In this document: positions 8,233 to 18,443 of the stretch, piece by piece
Layout of the letters: each line of letters starts with the position of its first letter
Position numbering within the stretch: the first letter of the stretch is position 1
Assembly: GCA_024274785.1 (NCBI GenBank)
Contig: JAJSAM010000039.1
Span: forward strand, 50,558-114,557
Direction of reading: 5' to 3'
Source of the DNA: Planctomycetota bacterium
GTDB lineage: Bacteria; Planctomycetota; JAJSAM01
Length of the DNA: 64,000 bases
The notes under the pieces: model-generated
Told to the model about the DNA's origin: nothing
Seen by the model: only the letters and a program-made list of their open reading frames with translations
The model's database searches: none
Position numbers and translations under genes: made by a program

Positions 8233-9707
8233 GGCTGTCGGATCACGTGCGCGGAATGGGCCGGCCGAAGGTCCTCGTGATCGGCGACCTCATGGTGGAT
8301 CGGTACGTATTCGGTTCGATGGGACGGATCTCGCCCGAAGCGCCGATCGGCGTGCTCAAGGTGCTGGATGAGGAATGGCGGATGGGCGGGGCCGGCGCGG
8401 TGGCCCGCAACCTCGCCGTGCTCGGCGCCGAAGTCGGGCTGCTCGGGTTTCTCGGCACGAGCGGGCGGGGCAAAACCTTTGCGCGGCTTGCCGAGGAGGC
8501 CGGTGTGGACGGCAGCGGCATCGTCCGCGTCTACGGACGGGAGACGACGCTGAAGTCCCGCCTGATCGCCCGCCGGGGCGCCGGTGGCCAGCAGGTGCTC
8601 CGGGTGGACCACGAGGACCCGAGTCCGTATCCCGAGAGCGAAAACGACCAGCTCATCGGGATGTTTCTCGGGGCCATCGACGGCGCCGACCTCGTGGTGC
8701 TCTCCGACTATGCCAAGGGCGTGCTCTCCGCCACCCTCACCGGTCGCATCATCGCGGAATGTCGCGGGCGCGGGGTCCCGGTGCTGATCGATCCCAAGCC
8801 GCCCGCCTACGGCCGCTACCGGGGCGCCACCGCGCTCACTCCGAACCGCGGGGAGGCTTCGGTCTATGCCGGGTTCCCGGTGGACGGCCCCGAGGCTGCC
8901 GCGCGTGCGGCCGCGCAGATCCGGGACGACCTGGAGCTCGACGCCGTCGTGATCAAGATGGACGAGGACGGCATCTTCCTCGAAACCAACGAAGACGATC
9001 CGGGGGCGGGAGGCGCATTTCCGATCAACCCCCGGGAGGTCTACGATGTCACCGGCGCCGGCGACATGGTGATCTCTACCCTGGCCATGGTCCTGGCGGG
9101 GGGCGGTCGCTACCCCGACGCCGTCCGGATCGCCAACGTGGCAGCCGGCATCGAGGTGGGGCACCTGGGGGTCGTTCCGGTCAGTCGGGAGGAGATCCTC
9201 CTGGAACTCGTGGCCGCTTCGCCCGGTACCGAGGGCAAGGTCCTGTCCCGTTCGGATCTGCTGGAGGTTCTGGCCGCGCGGCGTCAGCACGGCGAGACGG
9301 TCGTTTTCACCAACGGGTGCTACGACCTCCTGCACGCCGGGCACATCCGCCTGCTCCGCGCGGCGCGCCGGGAGGGGAGCCTCCTCGTCGTCGGACTGAA
9401 TTCCGACGCGTCCGTCCGGCGCATGAAGGGCGAGAACCGTCCGATCAATCCGCAGGAGGAGCGCGCCGAGGTGCTGGCCTCGCTCTCCTGCGTGGACTAC
9501 GTTGTCGTCTTCGACGAGGACACGCCGTATGAGATCGTCGGACGCGTGTTGCCGGATGTGCTGGTGAAGGGCGAGGACTGGGCGGAGAAGGGCGTGGTGG
9601 GCCGGGACATCGTGGAGGAGCACGGCGGGAAGGTGGTCCTGATGCCGCTTTCACCCGGCCTCTCCTCGACGAACATGATCGAGAAAATGAAGGAGGGGGA
9701 AGGGTGA
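8229..9707 (+). CDS. hldE: Bifunctional heptose 7-phosphate kinase / heptose 1-phosphate adenylyltransferase
   Basis: 492 residues in two domains. Residues about 1-315 are a PfkB-family kinase (VIGDLMVDRYVFG, GGAGAVARNLAVLGAEV, LSDYAKGVL, DVTGAGDMV with the catalytic Asp) that makes heptose 1,7-bisphosphate. Residues about 335-492 are a cytidylyltransferase-fold adenylyltransferase (FTNGCYDLLHAGHI with the HxGH motif, LNSDASVRRMKG) that makes ADP-heptose. Together with GmhB, encoded next, this covers three steps of inner-core heptose activation. GmhA and HldD are not in the window. The start overlaps the upstream stop (ATGA) and the end overlaps gmhB (GTGA), so the genes are translationally coupled. 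Confidence 0.95.
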   Translation: MRLSDHVRGMGRPKVLVIGDLMVDRYVFGSMGRISPEAPIGVLKVLDEEWRMGGAGAVARNLAVLGAEVGLLGFLGTSGRGKTFARLAEEAGVDGSGIVRVYGRETTLKSRLIARRGAGGQQVLRVDHEDPSPYPESENDQLIGMFLGAIDGADLVVLSDYAKGVLSATLTGRIIAECRGRGVPVLIDPKPPAYGRYRGATALTPNRGEASVYAGFPVDGPEAAARAAAQIRDDLELDAVVIKMDEDGIFLETNEDDPGAGGAFPINPREVYDVTGAGDMVISTLAMVLAGGGRYPDAVRIANVAAGIEVGHLGVVPVSREEILLELVAASPGTEGKVLSRSDLLEVLAARRQHGETVVFTNGCYDLLHAGHIRLLRAARREGSLLVVGLNSDASVRRMKGENRPINPQEERAEVLASLSCVDYVVVFDEDTPYEIVGRVLPDVLVKGEDWAEKGVVGRDIVEEHGGKVVLMPLSPGLSSTNMIEKMKEGEG

Positions 9708-10219
9708 TCGACACCGAGCACGCGGTCTTCCTCGACCGGGACGGAACGCTGATCGAGGATCCCGGCTACCTGTCGGATCCGGCCAAAGTCCGGGTTCTGC
9801 CCGGTGTCCCCGATGCGCTCCGGCGCCTGAAGGACGCGGGGTACCTCCTGATCATCACCACGAACCAGTCCGGGATCGGGCGGGGGCTCTACACCGAACG
9901 CGACTACGAACTCGTGACCGATGCGGTGCAGTCCGAACTCGGGGTGGAACTCGACGGCGTGTACCACTGTCCGCATACGCCGAGCAGCGGCTGCTCCTGC
10001 CGCAAGCCCGCGCCGGGAATGCTGCTTCGCGCGGCGAGGGATCACCACGTCGAGTTCGTTCACTCCTGGATGGTGGGGGATGGAGAGCGCGACGTGATGG
10101 CCGGCCTGGCGCTCGGGTGCCGGGGAATCTACGTCGGCCGGAATCCCACGCCGCCGGGGGCGCATCGGGCCGCGGACCTAGGGGAGGCGACGGAGTTCAT
10201 CCTCTCGGTGCGCAAATGA
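9704..10219 (+). CDS. gmhB: D-glycero-D-manno-heptose 1,7-bisphosphate 7-phosphatase
   Basis: 171 residues, a HAD-superfamily phosphatase of the histidinol-phosphatase/GmhB type. It shows the nucleophile motif FLDRDGTLIED, motif II TTNQSGIGRG, the zinc-binding loop YHCPHTPSSGCSCRKP (Cys-His-Cys-Cys), the motif III Lys in RKPAPGM, and motif IV VGDGERDVMAG. It removes the 7-phosphate from heptose 1,7-bisphosphate between the two HldE reactions. The GTG start overlaps the hldE stop, and its TGA overlaps the next ATG, so it is part of one coupled string. Confidence 0.93.
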   Translation: MIDTEHAVFLDRDGTLIEDPGYLSDPAKVRVLPGVPDALRRLKDAGYLLIITTNQSGIGRGLYTERDYELVTDAVQSELGVELDGVYHCPHTPSSGCSCRKPAPGMLLRAARDHHVEFVHSWMVGDGERDVMAGLALGCRGIYVGRNPTPPGAHRAADLGEATEFILSVRK

Positions 10220-11211
10220 CCGCGCGTGATGTCGGGCGCCTCTGCGCGATCGTCGACGCCTTCAACGGCATTCCCATCGCCGTGGTGGGCGACATGGTCG
10301 CCGATCTCTACATCTACGGAGTCCCGGGGCGGGTCTCACGGGAAGCGCCGGTGCTGGTGCTCACCTTCGAAGGCGAGGAGCTGATTCCGGGCGGCGCGGC
10401 GAATACCACGAACAACCTCGCCGCACTCGGGGCGGAGGTCCACCCGATCGGTCTGGTGGGCCGCGACCGGGAGGGAAGTGCGGTCATCGAGTATTTCGAG
10501 GAGCGCGGCGTCGACACCGGCGGACTGATCCCCGTGACCGGCTGGCGGACCATCACCAAGACCCGCGTTCTCGCCGGTGCGCCGACCCGACTGAAGCACC
10601 AGCTCGTGCGAATCGACCGGGAACCGGAGGGCGCCATTCCTCCCGAGGCGCACGCCGGAATCCTGGAAGCGGTACGCAACATCGCGCCCACGATGAAGGG
10701 TTTCGTGTTCAGCGACTACGGCTACGGTGTGGCTGCGCCGGGCGTGGCCGCCATGCTCGACTGCGTGCGCGTGGCGGACTCCCGCTCGAACATCACGGAC
10801 TACCGGGGCTTTACCGCGATCACTCCGAATGACGAGGAGGTGGCCGCGGCGGTGGGGCATCCGGTGCGCACCGAGGGACAGGTGCGCAAGGCCGGCCAGG
10901 TGTTGCTCGATCAGAGCGGCGTCGAGAACGTGATCATCACCCGTGGGAACCAGGGTATGGCTCTCTTCAAGCGCGAAGGTGGCGAGCTTTTCCTCGCGGC
11001 TTCCGGCACGGAGGAGGTGACCGACGTCACCGGCGCGGGCGATACGGTCACCGGAGTACTGGCCCTGGCGCTGGCTGGGGGAGCGAGTCCCGAGGACGCC
11101 ACCGCGCTCGCCAATCACGCCGCCGGCGTCGTGGTGACGCGGGCCGGGGCCGCCACTCTGACCCGGGATGAATTGAAAGAGAAGGTGGAGGCTGGCCCGC
11201 CATTCTCATGA
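10216..11211 (+). CDS. PfkB-family kinase, second heptose-phosphate-kinase-like copy
   Basis: 331 residues, a free-standing homologue of the HldE kinase domain. Motifs are VVGDMVADLYIYG, SREAPVLVL, GGAANTTNNLAALGAEV, AITPNDEEVAA and DVTGAGDTVTG with the catalytic Asp. Compared with hldE it has ADLYIYG instead of DRYVFG and a longer ITDYRGF segment, so substrate preference may differ. Start ATG 10216 overlaps the gmhB stop. It is followed by a 185-base structured gap and then by a stand-alone adenylyltransferase, so the pair looks like a split copy of HldE for a second activated heptose or related sugar. Confidence 0.8.
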   Translation: MTARDVGRLCAIVDAFNGIPIAVVGDMVADLYIYGVPGRVSREAPVLVLTFEGEELIPGGAANTTNNLAALGAEVHPIGLVGRDREGSAVIEYFEERGVDTGGLIPVTGWRTITKTRVLAGAPTRLKHQLVRIDREPEGAIPPEAHAGILEAVRNIAPTMKGFVFSDYGYGVAAPGVAAMLDCVRVADSRSNITDYRGFTAITPNDEEVAAAVGHPVRTEGQVRKAGQVLLDQSGVENVIITRGNQGMALFKREGGELFLAASGTEEVTDVTGAGDTVTGVLALALAGGASPEDATALANHAAGVVVTRAGAATLTRDELKEKVEAGPPFS

Positions 11212-11396
11212 GGGCGCGCGCCGCGTTTCATGAACGGCGGAAACCACCAGAGGTTGTGTTGCGTGCTCGCGGGTTGCGACAATGGGGAGGTCTGTCTGAG
11301 GAGACAGGCGCGGATGCTGCGCCTGGAAGACCGACGCCGCGATGCGCCGCGACCGCTCCTCAGATCGTGTGTTCTCATGAGAAAGGCGGGCCAGGC
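11212..11396 (+). other. Structured intergenic region between the second kinase and adenylyltransferase
   Basis: This is the only sizeable gap in an otherwise overlapping gene string. It can form a hairpin CTGTCT-GAGG-AGACAG (11292-11307). Alternatively TCTGAGGAG (11295-11303) can pair perfectly with CTCCTCAGA (11356-11364), which excludes the first hairpin. The same 10 bases TTCTCATGAG occur at both edges (11203-11212 and 11372-11381), like an insertion duplication. It could be a regulatory leader or a small inserted element; neither is proven. Confidence 0.4.
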
Positions 11397-11873
11397 GTGA
11401 CGGCACGGTTTATCGCGGACCATCGGGAACTCAAGGTGGAGATCGACCGGCTCCGGAGCGAAGGCGCCGAGGTGGTTTTCGCCAACGGTTGCTTCGACCT
11501 GATCCACGTCGGGCACATCCGCTATCTCCGCGGGGCGAGGGCGGAGGGGGATATCCTCCTGGTGGCGCTCAACGACGACGCATCCGTCCGGCGCAACAAG
11601 GGAGAGTCCCGCCCGGTTCAACCGGAACAGGAGCGCGTCGAGGTGCTTGCCGCCCTCGAGATGGTGGACCTGATCACTCTCTTCAACGAACCGACGGTCG
11701 ACGGCCTCCTCGACCTGTTGCGTCCTGACGTGCATGCGAAAGGCACCGACTATACCCTCGAGTCCGTACCCGAGCGCGACACGGTCCTCGCCTACGGTGG
11801 GCGTATCGCCATCGTCGGGGATCCCAAGGACCATTCCTCGACCTCGCTTCTCGAGGCGATCAGGGAGCCGTGA
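11397..11873 (+). CDS. Stand-alone HldE-type nucleotidyltransferase
   Basis: 158 residues, a cytidylyltransferase-fold enzyme matching the HldE C-terminal domain: FANGCFDLIHVGHIRYLRGA with the HxGH motif, ALNDDASVRRNKGESRP, VLAALEMVDLIT, DVHAKGTDYT and a closing STSLLEAI. It should transfer AMP to a sugar 1-phosphate. I chose GTG 11397 because the upstream frame is the structured gap and the protein then begins at the usual distance before the NGCFD motif. Its stop overlaps the next GTG. With the preceding PfkB kinase it forms a second heptose-activation pair beside hldE. Confidence 0.85.
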   Translation: MTARFIADHRELKVEIDRLRSEGAEVVFANGCFDLIHVGHIRYLRGARAEGDILLVALNDDASVRRNKGESRPVQPEQERVEVLAALEMVDLITLFNEPTVDGLLDLLRPDVHAKGTDYTLESVPERDTVLAYGGRIAIVGDPKDHSSTSLLEAIREP

Positions 11874-13300
11874 GTTTCAACGCCGCGGAAGCCAACGACC
11901 CCGCGCTGCTCCGAGCGGGGATCACGGACTTCCATTCCGCGATGTCATATACCGGGGGGCTGTTGATCGCCGCCCACCGGGGGCGCTCGGTCGTCCGCAT
12001 CGAGGGCGGGCTCTTCCTGAAGCGCTTCATCGGCAAGGTGCGCGAGGCCCGGCGGGAGCGCGAAGCTCTGAGAACCCTCGCGGCCGGACCCGGTCCCGAT
12101 CCGGTTCCGCTACGGGCATGGGGCGAGGAGAAGGGGCGCGCGTTCCTCGTCACCGCCTCGCCGCCATCCACCCTGCCGCTGCCGGAAGCCCTCGGCGTAC
12201 TCGAAGGGGAATCGCGTCGGGAACTGGCGTGGCAACTCGGCCGGCGCATCCGGGAGTTGCACGACCGGGGTTTCACCTGTCCCGATCTCCTCGCGCATCA
12301 CCTGCTGGTGGGGCCTCCGGACCGGGTCTACCTGATCGACGCCGCCCGACTCGGCCGACGCACCGGGGTTCGCGCGAGGGTGCGCGACCTCGCGGAACTC
12401 ATGATCACCGCTCCGTTCGGCAGCACCCGGCGGACCGATGCGATCCGCTTCCTGGCGGCTTACCTGCGGCGCCGCCCCAGCCGGGACCGCTCGTCTTTTC
12501 AGACCGTCCGGGAGGAGCATCGCCGGTTGGAACTGCGAGGCCGTCATCGCCGGGGCCGCGTGACGGCCCGGCCCGCGGCGCGCGGGGTTCTCGAAACCGC
12601 GGGGATCACCGGTTTCGATGACCTGATGGAGTACCGGGGCGCCGGAGCCGAACGCCTGCGCACTCTTCCAGACCGTGAGAACTGGCGGATGGAACTCTCC
12701 GGGCGCGTTTTTTTCGTGAAGCGCCACCGGAAGGTCGGCGGGATGAAGGAGACACCGGCCGCGGCCGAGTGGGGGGCCATCGACCTCTTCCGCCGATCCG
12801 GGATCCGGGCCATGCGCCGCTTCGCGCTCGGGGAGGATGTCGACCGCGGCTCGACGATCTGGGTGGAGCGCGCCGCCGGCCGTCCCCTCGACGACCTGTT
12901 GCGTCTCGAGAAGATCCCGGATCCGCTGCGACGTGAGCTGGTCCTCGAGGCCGCCGCCATCCTCGGCCGGATGCGCCGTTTCGAGATCCACCATCGCGAC
13001 ATGTACTGCTGCCACCTGATCGCGGATCGCCACGCGCCGGCCGGGGAGCGGCTGACGGTGATCGATCTCCAGCGGGTGCGCCAGCGTTCAGGGCTCAGGG
13101 AGCGCTGGTACGTCAAGGACGTGGCGCAGCTTCTCCATTCCGCCCCTCGCCCCCTGGTCACCCGTGCGGACCTCGCTCGGTTCCTGCGCCGCTACTTCAA
13201 CGTTGGCAAACTCGGCCCGCGCGAGAAGTCCTTCGCCCGGAAGGTGGCGAAGAAGGCCGAGTCGATCGCCCGCCGAAATCGCGAACCCTTCGAGAAGTGA
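11870..13300 (+). CDS. Tandem lipopolysaccharide (WaaP/Kdo kinase-like) protein kinase fold
   Basis: 476 residues comprising two protein-kinase-like domains of the LPS kinase family. The C-terminal one (about 255-470) has FFVKRH with the ATP-binding Lys, a catalytic loop IHHRDMYCCHLI and a metal-binding VIDLQR, as in WaaP/InaA. The N-terminal one (about 25-220) keeps FLKRFIG and LIDAAR, but its catalytic loop reads FTCPDLLAHHLL, so the HRD histidine and arginine are lost though the Asp remains. It probably phosphorylates inner-core heptose, with the first domain degenerate or altered. Start GTG 11870 overlaps the upstream TGA. Confidence 0.8.
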   Translation: MSFNAAEANDPALLRAGITDFHSAMSYTGGLLIAAHRGRSVVRIEGGLFLKRFIGKVREARREREALRTLAAGPGPDPVPLRAWGEEKGRAFLVTASPPSTLPLPEALGVLEGESRRELAWQLGRRIRELHDRGFTCPDLLAHHLLVGPPDRVYLIDAARLGRRTGVRARVRDLAELMITAPFGSTRRTDAIRFLAAYLRRRPSRDRSSFQTVREEHRRLELRGRHRRGRVTARPAARGVLETAGITGFDDLMEYRGAGAERLRTLPDRENWRMELSGRVFFVKRHRKVGGMKETPAAAEWGAIDLFRRSGIRAMRRFALGEDVDRGSTIWVERAAGRPLDDLLRLEKIPDPLRRELVLEAAAILGRMRRFEIHHRDMYCCHLIADRHAPAGERLTVIDLQRVRQRSGLRERWYVKDVAQLLHSAPRPLVTRADLARFLRRYFNVGKLGPREKSFARKVAKKAESIARRNREPFEK

Positions 13301-13307
13301 TGCGCGA

Positions 13308-13313
13308 TATCAT
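13308..13313 (+). promoter_or_regulatory. -10 box of leaderless glycosyltransferase gene
   Basis: TATCAT at 13308-13313 is followed after six bases by ATG 13320. No ribosome binding site is visible and no clear -35. The arrangement matches lpxK. Confidence 0.35.
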
Positions 13314-13319
13314 CCCCTG

Positions 13320-14375
13320 ATGAGGATCGCCTTCGTCATCGATCACCACCGGCCCGGCAAGGGCGGGCTCGAGGTCTGGCTCGCGGGAATCGAAAAGCAC
13401 CTCGTCACGGCCGGGGACGTCGTCGAATTCGTGACGCACGAGACGTTGTCTCCGCGGGGACGCACCCGGGTGGCGAAGGACCGGGACTTCGCGAGGCGGG
13501 CGCGGGAGTACACCTCGGGAGGCGCATTCGACGCCGTGGTGGGGCTTCGGCACTGCCTCTCCTGCGACCTCTACGCGCCGCACGGCGGTTCCGTGGCCGC
13601 CGGGTTCGAAGCCCACCGCCGGGCGAAGCTTCTCCCGTCCATTCCTTCGAAGAAGCTCCGGAACTTCATCGCGCTCGAACGGGAGTTGCTCACCGGAGCC
13701 GCTCCGCCCAGGGCGATCCTCGCCGTTTCGGACATGGTGCGACGCGACCTTCTGGAGCGTTACCCGGTCGTTGCCGAGCGGATCGTCGTGATCCCGAACG
13801 GAGTGGATCTGGATCGGTTTCACCCCTCGGGCCGCGATGCCGCCCGCCGGAATCTGGGCGTCGAAGATCGGCGCGTTCTGCTGTTCCTCGCCGGGAACCC
13901 GCGGCTGAAGGGGCTTACGTCCGTGAAGGAGGTCTTCCGCCGTCTGCGGGCCGGCGACGAACGAACGGTCCTCCTCACTGCCGGCGGAGACCCGGGACGG
14001 CTGCCCTCCGGCGCGCGGCATCTCGGCATGCTGGATCATCCCGAGGCGGCGCTTGCGGCCGCGGACGTGCTCCTGCATCCGACCTTCTACGACCCGTTTC
14101 CGCTGGTGGTGCTCGAGGCGCTGGCCTGCGGCACGCCGGTGGTGACGACCGTCCAGAACGGCGCCGTCGATCACGTGGGGCGGGAGGGGCCGGTCCGGGC
14201 CGCGGCTTCACCGCTCGATATCGATCACCTGGTCCGGGGGGTGCGGGCCCTGTTCATCGATGCCCCGCGAGTCGAAGCCCGCGGCATCGCCATGCGGTTT
14301 CCCCTCCTTCGCTCAGGCCGTAAAACGCGGGACCTGCTGCTCGATCTCGCCCGGGACTTCGGGCGGCCGGAGTAG
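13320..14375 (+). CDS. Glycosyltransferase family 4 (WaaG-like)
   Basis: 351 residues, GT-B fold, cytoplasmic or peripheral. The N-terminal domain starts RIAFVIDHHRPGKGGLEVWL, with the glycine loop typical of GT4, and contains DLYAPHGGSVAAGF, like the WaaG core glucosyltransferase. The C-terminal domain has VIPNGVDLDRFHP, LFLAGNPRLKGL and the E-x7-E nucleotide-sugar motif in FPLVVLEALACGTPVV. It lies at the end of the heptose cluster, just after the LPS kinase, so a core-oligosaccharide role is likely. ATG 13320 sits six bases after a TATCAT box. Stop is TAG. Confidence 0.85.
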   Translation: MRIAFVIDHHRPGKGGLEVWLAGIEKHLVTAGDVVEFVTHETLSPRGRTRVAKDRDFARRAREYTSGGAFDAVVGLRHCLSCDLYAPHGGSVAAGFEAHRRAKLLPSIPSKKLRNFIALERELLTGAAPPRAILAVSDMVRRDLLERYPVVAERIVVIPNGVDLDRFHPSGRDAARRNLGVEDRRVLLFLAGNPRLKGLTSVKEVFRRLRAGDERTVLLTAGGDPGRLPSGARHLGMLDHPEAALAAADVLLHPTFYDPFPLVVLEALACGTPVVTTVQNGAVDHVGREGPVRAAASPLDIDHLVRGVRALFIDAPRVEARGIAMRFPLLRSGRKTRDLLLDLARDFGRPE

Positions 14376-14443
14376 CCGACGCGCTCCCCGGTGCGCTTGA
14401 CTCTTCCCCTCGCGGGTCCGGTTGGCTAAGTTGTTCATCGCAC

Positions 14444-16207
<1,764 letters not shown>

Positions 16208-16241
16208 CGCGGCACGCGTGAGGTGTCCTGCCGTGGCTGGC

Positions 16242-16703
16242 CTATTCGATCTCGAAGAGGAAGTCGATCTCCACTCCGACGCCGAGCGGCAGTTCGTTCA
16301 CGCCGAGCGCGGCGCGGGCGTGGCGGCCGGGTTCACCGAGGATCGCGACGAGCAGGTCGCTCGCGCCGTTGATCACCTTCGGCTGATCGGTGAAGCCCGC
16401 GGCGGAGCGCACGAAGCCGTTCACCTTGATGACGCGCTTCACGCGGGAGAGGTCACCGAGCAGGCTCTTCGCCACGGCGAGGCCGTTCAGGCAGCAGAGC
16501 CGGGCCGCCTCCTGTCCGTCCTCGATGGACAGGTCCGCGCCGACGATACCCTTGAAAGCGATCTGCCCGTTCCTCGTCGGAATCTGGCCGGCGGTGAAGA
16601 GGAGGTTGCCGGTGATGGTGCCCGGGAGGTAGTTCCCGGCCGGGGACGGGGGGAGATCCGGGATCTCAAGACCCAGTGCCTGGACGCGTGCTTCGATACT
16701 CAT
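16242..16703 (-). CDS. RidA (YjgF/YER057c/UK114) family protein
   Basis: 153 residues, longer than the 128-residue enamine deaminase RidA and matching the long subgroup with PAGNYLPG, NLLFTAGQIP, VKVNGFVRSA, NGASDLLVAILGE, GRHARAALGVNELPLG and VEIDFLFEIE. The Arg of GRHAR fits the substrate-binding Arg position. The family forms trimers and can hydrolyse reactive imines, but activity of this subgroup is unproven. ATG 16703 lies behind a GGGGG-rich ribosome site. It converges on the lipoprotein gene at 14444-16207. Stop is TAG. Confidence 0.88.
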   Translation of the reverse strand: MSIEARVQALGLEIPDLPPSPAGNYLPGTITGNLLFTAGQIPTRNGQIAFKGIVGADLSIEDGQEAARLCCLNGLAVAKSLLGDLSRVKRVIKVNGFVRSAAGFTDQPKVINGASDLLVAILGEPGRHARAALGVNELPLGVGVEIDFLFEIE

Positions 16704-16967
16704 GTGACCCCCACTCCGGGCCCGTCTGGAAAGAACTGCTGCATTCGAGGCCGCTGCATCCCGCCACGCTTTGTTGCTCGTCGGTTGAAACCAGTATGGT
16801 TGCGCCCTCCTCGCGCCTTGCCGGATCGGGCGCAGCGGCCCTCTCGGTGCAACGGTCGCACATATTTCCAGACGAGCCCTCAGCAGGCGCGGACGCGACC
16901 GGGTGCTCCGGGAACCCCGCCCCGAGGGGGGGGGGGCCTCCTCCGGGCCGCGCCCGGTCAAATCCGG
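16704..16967. repeat. Intergenic region with dispersed palindromic repeat, copy 2
   Basis: Bases 16791-16838 repeat positions 1-48 of the window with three mismatches, including the GCGCCC/GGGCGC arms. The rest of this 264-base gap is GC-rich, with a run of G near 16924-16936, and carries no recognisable gene. Confidence 0.55.
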
Positions 16968-18143
16968 CTACTTGTACAGGAAACGGAACGAGTCCAGGGC
17001 CTTCTTGACCTCGTCCTCGATGCCGGTCATGCCGGACCGGCGCCAGGAACCGACCACGAACATCATCCCCTTGTGGACGAAGAACATGTTCGTGACCCTG
17101 GCGACGCTCCCGTAGGTGTCGAGGCCGGTGAAGGTGTGCTTGAACCCCCTCACTTTTCCGAGCTTGATGTCATCGCGCTTGAACGTCTCGTCCTTGATGT
17201 CCTTCCACTTGTCGCGGTAGCTGTCCTCGAACTCCTGGCCCTTCTGGGAGGGGGTCAGGCCCGCGGCATTCTTGTACGCCTGCACGTAGGCATAGCCCTC
17301 GGTGACGCCCTCCCTGATCCGCGCCATGTAGATGCGGTAGGCCTTGTACTCGCCGGTGCGGTTGAAGACCCACTTGTCATTGGGCTTGATCATCTGGAAA
17401 CCGTAGCCCGGGTCCACCCACTTCTTGAGCTTGGTGATGTCCACGTCCCGCGCGCCGGGCTTCCAGCGCTTTTGCTCGTACTCCCAGAAGTTGTTCCAGG
17501 CTTCCGCTTCCGCGAAGTCCCACCCGGTGAGGACCTGCAGGCCCTCGATGATGCCGGGGCGCGACGCCTTCAGGAGTGCCTGGGTCTCACCGGAGATCCG
17601 GGTTCCGCCCGACGCGACCCTCGGATAGGTCATGCCGAGGAGCTTGATCAGATCCTCGATGACCTTCTTGTCCTGGATGCTGCCCATGGCCCGTGCCGCG
17701 GAACTGGCGACATCGGAATTCTTGTAGAGCCACTTCTTGGCGGTGTCCATCAGCGTCTTGTGCGTCTTCCTGCTGCCGAACTCCCCAAGGGCGGTCATGA
17801 TCGCGGCCAGCACCTTCGGCTCCTTCTCCGCCGCCTTGGTCATCGCCATCAGTTTGCCGATGGACTTGGGGTCCTTGATCGTGCCGAGACCCTTGATCGC
17901 CGCCACCTGCACCGCGGTGCTGCGGTTGCCGAGGTACTTTTCGACGGCCTTCTTGCGACCGGGATTCTTCCCGGCGGCGAGGGCCTCGATGAGCTTGACC
18001 TTGCCGGCCTCGTCGGCCTCCTTCATCTGGTCGTGGAAGGCCTCGATCGCATCCTTGTCCTCGTCGGCGGCGACGTGGATCGGCGGTATGGCGAAGACGA
18101 GCAGGGCGGGCAGGAGCAGGATCAGTGCAAATCTACGAAGCAT
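16968..18143 (-). CDS. Secreted HEAT-repeat protein with C-terminal PsbP-like region
   Basis: 391 residues. Signal peptide (residues 1-27, ending HVAA), then helical HEAT-type repeats to about residue 200 (KLIEALAAGKNPGRKKAVEKY, VAAIKGLGTIKDPKSI, VLAAIMTALGEFG, ASSAARAMGSIQDKKVIEDL). A short linker leads to a C-terminal alpha/beta region (about 255-391) with GYGFQMIKPNDKWVFN, FTGLDTYGSVARV, MFFVHKGMMFVV and ALDSFRFLYK, similar in layout to the secreted domains at 20367, 51700 and 61374. The extracytoplasmic role is unknown. ATG 18143 is used because it starts the signal peptide. Stop is TAG, exactly at the domain's normal end. Confidence 0.8.
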   Translation of the reverse strand: MLRRFALILLLPALLVFAIPPIHVAADEDKDAIEAFHDQMKEADEAGKVKLIEALAAGKNPGRKKAVEKYLGNRSTAVQVAAIKGLGTIKDPKSIGKLMAMTKAAEKEPKVLAAIMTALGEFGSRKTHKTLMDTAKKWLYKNSDVASSAARAMGSIQDKKVIEDLIKLLGMTYPRVASGGTRISGETQALLKASRPGIIEGLQVLTGWDFAEAEAWNNFWEYEQKRWKPGARDVDITKLKKWVDPGYGFQMIKPNDKWVFNRTGEYKAYRIYMARIREGVTEGYAYVQAYKNAAGLTPSQKGQEFEDSYRDKWKDIKDETFKRDDIKLGKVRGFKHTFTGLDTYGSVARVTNMFFVHKGMMFVVGSWRRSGMTGIEDEVKKALDSFRFLYK

Positions 18144-18241
18144 GGCCGGTTCTCCGTGACAAAGGACACGATGTTCCCAGTGCAATCCCTATACCATGAT
18201 CCGGCATGGCCTGCTGAGAGAAACCACGGTCCGGTCCGGCG

Positions 18242-18270
18242 TTGACCGCCGGCGCAAATCGTGCTTTAAT
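18242..18270 (+). promoter_or_regulatory. Housekeeping sigma promoter
   Basis: TTGACC at 18242-18247, a 17-base spacer and TTTAAT at 18265-18270. It would give the glycosyltransferase gene at 18444 a leader of about 167 bases. The gap 18144-18443 holds this promoter and a doubtful protein relic on the other strand (see findings). Confidence 0.5.
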
Positions 18271-18443
18271 CCTTTAGTGGGAATGGTTTAGGTTCTATTT
18301 GCACGGATGGTCGGCCGGTGGGCGGGAAGGTCCCGATGATGAGTGTGTCCACTTTCGGGAAACGGGTGAATCCACAGGCGGATGTGGTGCGTGGCTGCGG
18401 GTGGTGTGCACAACAAGGTGAATCTGGGGGGCGATGGTGAGAA

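Noticed and set aside
14397..14432. TTGACT and TAAGTT before the CRTAC1-like gene as a promoter
   Set aside because: The spacing (24 bases) is too long for a standard promoter.
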